The notes beneath the pieces are model-generated. The model was not told the DNA's origin, ran no database searches, and saw nothing but the letters and a program-made list of their open reading frames with translations. A stretch of DNA of 64,000 nt from Panagrolaimus kolymaensis (Eukaryota; Nematoda; Chromadorea; Rhabditida; Panagrolaimidae). The stretch covers positions 62,001-126,000 of the forward strand of contig JAJQJQ010000091.1 in the NCBI GenBank assembly GCA_028622995.1, written 5' to 3'. A program made the position numbers and the translations under genes. This document shows, piece after piece, positions 58,377 through 64,000 of the stretch. The first letter of the stretch is position 1; the number at the start of each line of letters is the position of its first letter.

Positions 58377-61300
58377 ATGCGTGATACTTTAACGCTATCA
58401 TTTTTATTATTTCTTTTGGAATCATTGATTCCTTCTTTGAAAGCTTCACCGCCAACAGCATTTTGCCTTCAACCCAACGTACCAGAAAATTGCCACGTTA
58501 TCTGTAAGCATTATTATTAAAAAATTTATTTACTAAAATAACAAATAAATATAAGTTATGTTTTTCAGTTGCTCAACCAGGACCATATCCGACGGAAACA
58601 GTAGCTAAATATAATTGCGCTCTTGGATATGAAAGAATTGGCGGCGATGAAAGGATATGTAATGATAATGGCCAATGGACGGGTTCCGCGCCTTTATGTG
58701 CCATCGATGTAGCTGCCAATAAACCCGCTGAACAATCAAGTGGACAACAAACAGCTCAAAATGCAGTTTTATCATTACCCAATTGTGCTTTAACAGATTC
58801 AAGCAAATCTTCATGGTGGAGCGTTAATTTGTTGGGAAGCTTTGATATTCGAGCGATTTCCATTACCCTTGGACATTTATCATCAGAACTTGTGGATATT
58901 CGAATGGAAACCGCAAATGGTAGTATGTCATCTTGTGCCCGAGAAGTCAGCAATCTTAAAAATTCCACTGTACTTTATTGCAGCGCTGATGCAGTACGAT
59001 CAAGTTTGTTAATTTTTATTTGTAAAAATAATTATTGCTCCTCTTTTTTCAGTTATGGTTCATGCTGAATCTCGCCTTCATCTTTGTTCCATTAAAGTTT
59101 TTGCTGTAAATGCTCGTAAGTATTCCTTTATTTGATTTTTTTTTCGCACTCTCCTCCGATTATTGTTAATCCGTTAAAAAGCTCCAATTTATAAGCACAT
59201 TTTAAGAAGTGAAAATTTTCGATTAGTATTATTTACAATCTCCGATAGCAGTCTTTTTTTTAATCCTTAAAAAAGAGTACATAATCATAAATTCGTTCGT
59301 ATTCATTGATTCAAAAAACAAAAAAAAGGATTGAATTGATCCACCACGTTTACATTTTGTTTTGTTTTTTTTTTTGCGCCGAGGTTTTTTTGTTTCGACA
59401 ACAACATCTTTACTATCTTTGTCGTGAGATAGATTTGAACACGTCATAATTAGCAACAAAAAAATGAAAGTTAGAAAGTGAAAGAGGGTTCATCGAAAAT
59501 GCGACGACAACAATGTTAACAAAAAATGATGTATCAAAGCATTTTTTATAACCATTTTGTGTAAGAAAAATTAGATCGCGTGAATTTGTTTTTTTGAACC
59601 ATTTCGAAACCATTAAAAACTTGTGATCCTATTTTTATAACACACTTTTGAATTTAAAAAAAATTTAATAATATACAGCGGTTTTTTTGAATTAGGTGAT
59701 GTTAAATGTTTTTTAGAGACAGCAAAAGGAATTAATCTGAAATCATTATTATTTTTTCTCCCAAAACTTGAGTTCTTTATCTAAACCTTTTGAAGCATGC
59801 ATGAAAATTATCCATTTTCGTTTGCAAACAATATTTTTTGCAATTTTATATTTTTTATATAATTACTTCCGGAAGACTTACAAGCTTTTTTTGCAGCAGC
59901 GAGAAAACTGGAAAACTTTTGGTTTTGTTTTTTAAGTCAAATGTTGCCTTGTCGATTGAAAGTCAACAAAAATTTAAAAGCAGATAAAACTTGTTTTGAG
60001 AGCTTTATAAAACCTAAAACAGGCTTTTTCCATTTCCGATAGAAGTTTCTTTCTTCCTGGATTAATGATGTAAGAATGTTGGAAGATTAATAACGGCAAA
60101 ATTACAAAAAGAGTAGTACTGTAGCAAAAATGCATGTATATAAATTAGTTGAAGCTTTTTGTATTTTTAAACAAATATTTTTACTGCACCATAAAAAAAG
60201 TTCTTTCAATTCATGAGTCATGATTTTTTTTCGAAAACAGATTTGATTTACTTTTTTGGATATCTCAACTGTGTTATTCGTCACTTTTATTTTTTGAATC
60301 AAGCTTTCTCTTTTGTAAATTGAGAGGTCTTCCAAAAAAAAATTTTCCCCTGAAATGCGATATTTTTTTGTTTCATTTATCCGCGACCCTTTCCATCGAT
60401 GCTTGAGATTTTTTTTCGATAGATAAAATAAAGCATCTTAAAGAGTTGCTTTAAACCAAATGAACAATAAAAACCATTTGTATTTTCTTTAAATCAAAGG
60501 ACATTTAAGCAAAAAAGCATAGCTGAAAAAATTTAAACACAGCATTCATTTTTTTAGAATCATCATGGCAGTGTGCACTTCCATCGATGGATGTGTTAAC
60601 GTTACATGATAATAATTGCTATTCAGCAAGTCGAATGGAAAAACTTGATTGGAAATCTGCACAAAAGCGATGCCTCGATCTTGGTGGAACTCTTCCACTT
60701 CGAATAAATCCAGAAGCTCAAGCCGCATTAAGGACGGCTCTTTTATCAGCACAACATTCGCCATCATTTTATTGGATAGGTTTGATGGGAACTACACAAG
60801 GATGGAAATGGGCTGATGGTGATATCCTTGAAGGTGGATTTGAAGATTGGTATGAAGATCCAGGGGAAATTAAGGATGGCGAATCCTTAGCAGTCGTTAT
60901 GGGACGTCCAGCAGGATGGAAATGGATGACTGCGGCTCAATCTGTTTGGAATCCATGGATTTGTCAAACAAGTAAATCAACTTTAAATTAAAGCTATTTG
61001 GACTAAAAAATTATTTTTAGAACCCAAATTTTGCACAAGCCCAGGAGTCTCAGAAAATGGTCGAGTGGTATTTTCAAGTCAAAGCTACGCAATAGGAACA
61101 TATTCATTTTATTCTTGTGAACCCGGTTTCCAATTAGTTGGCGATCATCGAAGGAGATGTCAATCTGATGGAAGATGGTCAAGCAAAATTCCTGCTTGCA
61201 AGCGTAAGTTCATGTAATCAAAGGATGTTAAAAATATGAAATGCTTTTAGCGGTGGATTGTGGTCCACCACCTGAATGGAATCAAGGAACCATTCATTTA

Positions 61301-62273
61301 ATAAATGGCTCCACTGCGTATGGCCATATGATTGAATATAAATGTCGAAGGGGCACCGTATTTGAATCAGATGAAAATAGGATAAGACAATGTGGAGAGG
61401 ATTCATTTTGGACGGACAATGAGCCAGATTGCATTGAAGTTGATTGTGGGCAACCTTCACCTATTGCAAATGGAGCGGTTTTAGCAACTTCCACAACATT
61501 AAATTCATCTGCAACATATTCGTGCGATGAAAATTTTAGACTTATTGGACATTCAAAAAGTTTTTGCTCTGAAAATGGATTATGGCATCCATCACCTCCT
61601 GTTTGTTATGGTATCTTTTTGTCTTTCGTGCTCCACTATTATACGTATATGCATTTCAGATATGCTTACTCTTAAAGAAATTAATGATAGCTCATCATCG
61701 GATAAAACATTGATTCTTTGTTTAGTTGTGGCCATCTTACTTGCCATTTTGCTTTTAGTTGCATTTAAAGCTTCTCAACAACGCCTTCGAGATCAAATGA
61801 TACCTAATTTTAATTCATGGATTCGAAAAGGCATGGTTTGTCCTGTTGGAGGCAAATCCCCTGCTTCAGATGGCCCTCGACATCTTGTTTATGCTACACC
61901 TTCACAACCACCAGATTCAATGATATATTATGCACCTACGGGAATTTCCATGCTTGAAGCCAGCCATCTCCCAGTAACTGAATTTGAAGTTCCACCACAT
62001 CTTGTACAACTACAAAAACTTCCAAATGGAAATATTCATGTTACTCTTCCAAATATAAGGCCCATCGTAAGACCATCCGTGCTTAATGCAGGTCATTTGA
62101 TGCATCGAGGACCACCACATTATCCTGTGAGTCATCGATCAGCGCCAAGTCCAACTTCATCTCAAATTTTATATTCCTTTGATCATGAACCCATATACGA
62201 TCAACCTCCAGATGCTTCAAATAATATTTATGAAGAATTAAATTTAACCGCAACTCAGCATACTGTGTTTTGA
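58377..62273 (+). CDS. Furrowed/selectin-like membrane receptor (CCP, C-type lectin)
   Basis: Seven exons: 58377-58503, 58569-59003, 59053-59115, 60558-60971, 61021-61203, 61251-61610 and 61660-62273; 731 residues. Order of parts: signal peptide (1-22, LSFLLFLLESLIPSLKA core); CCP/sushi 1 (about 33-83); a fucolectin-like galactose-binding domain (about 100-208; WWSVNLLGSFDIRAISITLG, VMVHAESRLHLCSIKVFAV); C-type lectin domain (about 213-346; WIGLMGTTQGWKWADG); CCP 2-4 (about 350-527); membrane helix (about 540-562; ILCLVVAILLAILLLVAF); a 165-residue cytoplasmic tail. This is the Drosophila Furrowed and selectin-like layout. The lectin domain lacks clear EPN/QPD and WND calcium-sugar motifs. 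The tail ends with tyrosine motifs EPIYDQP and NNIYEEL and a C-terminal TVF that fits a class I PDZ ligand. A cell-adhesion or signalling role is inferred. Confidence 0.93.
59116..60557 (+). other. 1.44-kb intron of the lectin receptor gene
   Basis: Unusually long for this locus; it separates the galactose-binding domain from the C-type lectin domain. It is AT-rich and contains no nested gene that I can support. The position between domains means an alternative exon or an internal promoter could make a shorter receptor, but none is visible. Confidence 0.5.
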
Positions 62274-63899
62274 AAAAGAAAAAAATTAATTCATTTTTCA
62301 AAATGTTAAAAAATTTTATTATTATTTTTTTACGCATAGAAAAAAAAATCTGCCATTTTTTTTTGTTTTAAGGAATTCTTTTCTTTTTGATTGTAAATAA
62401 TATTGTTGTTAAAAAACGGAAAATTACCCCGGTAGGATATTATTAAAAAAAGAAATAAAATAAAGTCACAATTTTATTAATAATTTATTGATTACTTTTG
62501 CACGATAGTATTTATTCCGGTAAATATAAATCATTAATAAAAAGGATAAAATTTTCGTTAGATAAAAATGAGGAAGCAAAAAACAAGCAATGCACACATT
62601 CTTTTGAAAATCCTATGAAACTTCGTTTTAAATAAATGTGTTTTTGCGTCAAAAGCAACAACGTGACCGCTGTTGCTGGCTGCTTTTGCTCATTGCTATT
62701 GCTTGAATTGCTTTTATCGAGATTACTAAACTTGCTGCTTCTTTTTTTAAGTTTTGCAGCTCAAAAAGTAAGCTGCAATTTATTTTTCTTCCTTATAATT
62801 TTCACGTATTTTAGAAAAATCAACATTTCAAAGTAAGTATTTTTAAAAGTGATTTGTCATAGAGATATCTATTTGGCATACCAGTCTGTCTTCTTTATTT
62901 ATTTTTTTAAACTTAAACCCCACTCAATTTTTCTTTTGCGGCTGCATTTGTCATTTACTGAGGAGAAGGAGGAAATTCTCCTTTGGTTGTTGCAACATTC
63001 ACTCAAACATGCTTACTTTAAAAAAAACCCCGGCTGTCAAACAAAAAAGCCTTTGAACACAACATTTTTCATATTCTTTTTTATTTCCTTTTCCATTTTA
63101 AGTTTGGGCATAAAAAGAAGTCTTTATTCAATAATTTTTGACTTCTTTTCTTCACCAAATCGATTGAATATTTTAAGCTGACAAAAGGCTTACGTTTTAA
63201 CTCTTGAATATTTCTTTGTAAGTTTTTTTTGTTTGCTTACTTTCTTCTCTCATCAATGATGCTATCTTAGAAGTATTTTCACTGAGTTAAAATTGAGATT
63301 CTAAATTTTATCACGTTTTATCTATAAAAATCATGAAAAGTTTAAAAAGCAATGGTTTCAATTTTTGTTAAAACAAATGCAAACAAAAACTAGTCTTATT
63401 TTTTGTGACCATATAAATACGAAACGATGAAGGAGCAAGAAGAAAAGTGAGAGAAGCAGGCGCTGTAAAAAATAAACAGCGTACATCAACCTCGTGGCAA
63501 TCAAAAATAAACGATTTTAATCATACCATACACATACGATTTGTCTGTGTTTTCCTTTCCTTTTTTTCATCAAATTGTCAAGCAAAAAACGTTTGTTGGC
63601 CTTTGCTCTTGTGAGATAGTTTTCTCTTATCAATCGCAGCAACAACAACTATAAGGACTTGTTCTCCATTATTTTCTCAACCACAAAAGGCTGAAGAAAT
63701 ATTTCCCAAACAGATTTTTATTTTTACAATTGTATGTTTTTTTTATTTTCCATTTTTTAGTTTAAAATTTGAACCACTGGTAATAAACGAAAAAAATTAG
63801 AAATTCAAATTAGAGATTTATATATTAAAGAGATTAGATTAAAAATTTGTTTTCCTTCTTACCTCTCCAACATTTTGTAATTTTTTATTGATTTCCAGA
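62274..63899. other. 1.6-kb non-coding region between receptor and aminotransferase genes
   Basis: The receptor 3' flank includes AATAAA strings near 62453 and 62458. The remainder is the upstream region of the last gene, ending in the acceptor GATTTCCAG at 63890-63898. Open frames at 62636-62836 and 62849-63181 are T-rich and not called. Confidence 0.4.
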
Positions 63900-64000
63900 A
63901 TGAGAAGAACCTCAATAAATTTAATATCTTTAATAAATCGTCGATTATTTTTTACGACTGCCATCAGAATGGCTTCTGGCAACAAAGTTCTTACTTTGGA
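63900..64000 (+). CDS. Probable alanine aminotransferase, 5' end only
   Basis: Only the first 33 codons lie in the window. The start ATG comes one base after the acceptor GATTTCCAG, as for a trans-spliced gene. The leader MRRTSINLISLINRRLFFTT is rich in Arg and hydroxylated residues with no acidic residue, a typical mitochondrial targeting peptide. A second in-frame ATG at residue 24 begins MASGNKVLTL, which matches the KVLTLD(x)MNP start of animal alanine aminotransferases and could give a cytosolic form. The enzyme transfers the amino group of alanine to 2-oxoglutarate. The identification rests on few residues and is therefore tentative. Confidence 0.5.
   Translation, partial: MRRTSINLISLINRRLFFTTAIRMASGNKVLTL

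Noticed and set aside
1..64000. Recurrent TACAGTA/TACTGTA and TACCGTA/TACGGTA heptamers in non-coding DNA
   Set aside because: Counted by eye at roughly thirty; a base-composition estimate gives about twenty, so the excess is too small to call without a proper count.
1..64000. tRNA genes
   Set aside because: Scanned by eye for GGTTCGANNCC-type B boxes on both strands; no candidate had an acceptor stem.

Overview
The window is AT-rich invertebrate DNA, best explained as a nematode chromosome that is not Caenorhabditis elegans. Coding regions are broken by many short GT-AG introns of about 50 bases. Most start codons sit a few bases after an acceptor-like TTTCAG or TTTTAG that has no upstream coding exon, which is the mark of spliced-leader trans-splicing. 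Genes are on both strands and are separated by long T-, A- and GA-tract-rich non-coding stretches. No tRNA, rRNA, CRISPR array or bacterial-type feature was seen. Exon edges were read by eye from splice sites and protein families and may be off by a base or so.

Layout. 2143-7010: akirin, a DPH6 diphthamide synthetase, a five-finger C2H2 protein (minus) and ribosomal protein L17. 8544-12810: a B-type cyclin, ribosomal protein L4 (minus) and a tRNA-splicing endonuclease subunit. 15226-16627: a goosecoid homeobox gene. 21146-23153: an HNF4-type nuclear receptor. 23495-27478: an NHE8-type Na+/H+ exchanger, a small membrane protein and a myosin essential light chain, all on the minus strand. 31804-34301: an orphan 371-residue protein, followed by a non-autonomous hAT-type transposon. 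37861-40663: an Olig-type bHLH factor and NAD(P)HX epimerase, both minus. 43271-45009: GSK-3. 46771-49382: an NFAT5-like Rel-homology transcription factor. 50144-52300: an NRAMP metal transporter (minus). 53831-56991: a FLYWCH zinc-finger protein and IMP dehydrogenase. 58377-62273: a Furrowed/selectin-like CCP and C-type lectin membrane receptor. 63900 to the end: the 5' end of a probable alanine aminotransferase.

The set is mostly single-copy housekeeping genes (translation, diphthamide, GMP synthesis, metabolite repair, tRNA splicing) mixed with developmental regulators. The regulators tend to lie beside the largest non-coding stretches. From memory, the C. elegans counterparts of NAXE, GSK-3 and NHE8 lie together in the Y18D10A region of chromosome I, and those of akirin, L4, L17, goosecoid, the Furrowed-like gene and alanine aminotransferase are also on chromosome I, so the window probably comes from the equivalent ancestral chromosome.

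Most notable points: an NFAT5-like Rel-homology gene, a family not found in C. elegans; a complete 439-bp hAT-like miniature element with an exact 8-bp target duplication; a nuclear-receptor gene whose first donor site cannot be spliced canonically at the conserved place without breaking the frame, plus a GC-AG intron in the same domain; and a receptor whose cytoplasmic tail carries paired tyrosine motifs and a PDZ-type C-terminus.
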